DNA of 7,398 nucleotides, from positions 1 to 7,398 of the forward strand of contig CANJHY010000207.1 in NCBI GenBank assembly GCA_947474275.1, read 5' to 3'. This stretch comes from PALSA-1004 sp947474275. GTDB lineage: Bacteria > Pseudomonadota > Gammaproteobacteria > Burkholderiales > SG8-41. A program made the position numbers and the translations under genes. Numbering within the stretch: the stretch's first letter is position 1; each line of letters begins with the position of its first letter. Positions 5,933-7,398 of this stretch are shown piece by piece. The notes under the pieces were generated by a model, which saw nothing but the letters and a program-made list of their open reading frames with translations, was not told the origin of the DNA and made no database searches.

Positions 5933-7398
5933 TTATTTGTTTTGCGAGTTCATGAAGCTGCGCCAGCCGCCGAACCCGGAAATATCGCGTGCCTGCGCTG
6001 CGGCGTGAGCTTCACAGACGAATCCCTGGACGCTGCGTCCGTCTTCCAGAGTCAATGTGCCTATGCCCAGCGGCGCGGGAATTTCCGCGACGAATGCACC
6101 ATAGCGTTCCAGCGGCACACTCCATAGCTCCAATTCGATAGCGTGCCCTGAGCCGTCCGCGCATTGCACGAGTCCCGGTTTGGGCGGAGTAGTGCCAGGC
6201 AGCAGATATAGCCGGTAGCGTGCTGCCGTGCGTGCAGTGCCAATCAGCCGCGCACCGCGTTCGGTAAGCTGGTGATTGAGCGGCATGCCGGAAAGATGGG
6301 CGCCGACGACCGCAACTGTGACCTGGGAGTTATCGATGATTGCATTGATTCCGTCCGGGGGTGGCGGCAATGCAAACGTTGTGGCACCCAGCTTGACACC
6401 GCTCAGGCGGTGCAATTTCTCGCCGAGTTGGCACAGCAGTGCCTCGCTGAACGCGGGCGCTATCAGTGTGATGCCCGACGGCAGGCTGTCCTTGCGCATG
6501 CCGACCGGCACCGCAATTGCCGCTAGATCGAGCAGGTTGACGAAATTCGTATACAGGCCGAGATTGGAATTGAATTTGACCGGTTCAGCGGCGATTTGCT
6601 CCAGCGTGTAAATCGTCGGTGAAGTGGGCACCGCCAGCACATCAATATCTTTAAGCTCGGCCGCGGCGCGTTGCCGCAATGCCTGCAGTCGGTACGTGGC
6701 TTCGAATGCATCTACGGCTGTGTATTTCTCGCCGGTGGCAGTGATTTCACGCGTGACCGGATACATCTCGTCTTTATGCGCCGCGAAAAAATCCTTGATG
6801 CCGGCAAGCCGCTCCGCGACCCACGGGCCCTGGTAGAGTAGGGCTGCGGTTTCGCTGAACGGTGCGAAATCGATTTCAACGACAGTGCCGCCGCTTTGCT
6901 TGATGAGCGCGATGCCGTGCTTGAACATTCTGGCCGCTTCGACATCGCCGCAGAACTCCAGCTGCGAAGCGCGCGGCACGCCGCAGCGCAAAGGCGCTGC
7001 AGGCATGCCATGAGAGGCCTGCGGATGGCGCGAATAAGCGTCGGTGGGATCGTAGCCATGCGCGACCAGATAAACGTCCCACGCGTCGCCGGCGGTCAGC
7101 GCGAATATTGAAATGCAATCGAGCGAGCGGCAAGCCGGTATCACGCCAGCAGTGCTGATTGCGCCGCGCGTCGGCTTCAGGCCGATGATATTGCCGAAAC
7201 CAGCGGGCACACGGCCGGAACCCGCGGTATCGGTGCCGAGCGAAAAACTCACCAGGTTTAATGCGACTGCGAGCGCCGATCCCGAACTCGACCCGCCCGA
7301 GATGTAGCGCGCATCGAAAGCATTGGTGCAGGCGCCGTAGGGCGAGCGGGTGCCGACGAGGCCGGTGGCGAACTGGTCCAGATTGGTTTTGCCGATGA
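5933..7398 (-). CDS. atzF: Allophanate hydrolase, N-terminus beyond the window
   Basis: This is the C-terminal 487 residues of an allophanate hydrolase, which converts allophanate to ammonia and CO2 in the cytoplasm. The frame runs open to the right edge: the first visible residues are IGKTNLDQFATGLVGTRSPY, so the true start and the triad lysine are outside; full-length relatives have about 600 residues. The amidase-signature core is present: GGSSSGS at visible residues 34-40, with cis-Ser 36, and GTDTAGSGRVPAGF with nucleophile Ser 60, the usual 24-residue spacing. LKPTRG and PACRSLDC follow. The last 130 or so residues form the allophanate-hydrolase C-terminal domain (GAHLSGMPLNHQL, FVAEIPAPLGIGTL), which separates it from plain amidases. 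Its usual partner, urea carboxylase, is not in view. It is convergent with DUF4387. The symbol follows the family; the physiological pathway is inferred. Confidence 0.93.
   Translation of the reverse strand, partial: IGKTNLDQFATGLVGTRSPYGACTNAFDARYISGGSSSGSALAVALNLVSFSLGTDTAGSGRVPAGFGNIIGLKPTRGAISTAGVIPACRSLDCISIFALTAGDAWDVYLVAHGYDPTDAYSRHPQASHGMPAAPLRCGVPRASQLEFCGDVEAARMFKHGIALIKQSGGTVVEIDFAPFSETAALLYQGPWVAERLAGIKDFFAAHKDEMYPVTREITATGEKYTAVDAFEATYRLQALRQRAAAELKDIDVLAVPTSPTIYTLEQIAAEPVKFNSNLGLYTNFVNLLDLAAIAVPVGMRKDSLPSGITLIAPAFSEALLCQLGEKLHRLSGVKLGATTFALPPPPDGINAIIDNSQVTVAVVGAHLSGMPLNHQLTERGARLIGTARTAARYRLYLLPGTTPPKPGLVQCADGSGHAIELELWSVPLERYGAFVAEIPAPLGIGTLTLEDGRSVQGFVCEAHAAAQARDISGFGGWRSFMNSQNK

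Overview
The window looks like an accessory catabolic region from a GC-rich proteobacterium, most likely a soil or environmental Burkholderiales-type betaproteobacterium. The main clue is two complete Bug/TctC-type periplasmic solute-binding proteins plus the tail of a third, a family greatly expanded in that group. AtuA-like/DUF4387 gene pairs are also common there. This assignment is an inference from gene content only.

Layout. At the left edge (1-61, minus strand) is the start of a transposase gene, probably IS1182-type, cut by the window. Between it and the first gene lies a 166-bp inverted-repeat element (127-292) carrying three phased decamers per arm. Next come an alpha/beta hydrolase (306-1127, +) and a TctC-type binding protein (1169-2176, +), probably one operon. 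Facing them on the minus strand is a second transcription unit: TctC protein 2 (4171-3203), then a paralogous alpha/beta hydrolase (3014-2184) with Ala where the nucleophilic Ser should be. In the 188-bp gap between those two genes, on the opposite strand, lies the 3' end of a third TctC gene (about 3085-3165), a clear relic of rearrangement. Divergent from TctC 2 is an AtuA-family (DUF1446) gene (4238-5599, +), followed closely by a DUF4387 gene (5614-5931, +) that appears to use a TTG start. The right end is filled by an allophanate hydrolase (5933 to beyond 7398, minus strand) whose N-terminus is outside the window.

How it may work together. The AtuA/DUF4387 pair, the exported binding proteins and the hydrolases resemble orphan catabolic loci in which a Bug protein captures a small organic acid or amide and cytoplasmic enzymes process it. 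Allophanate hydrolase points to release of ammonia and CO2 from a urea-derived intermediate, but nothing here proves that it acts in the same pathway. The substrate cannot be read from the sequence. No TctA/TctB membrane subunits, regulator gene, tRNA, rRNA or CRISPR array is present. The two hydrolase/TctC sets, in inverted orientation and with one broken TctC copy, suggest local duplication and rearrangement next to a mobile element.
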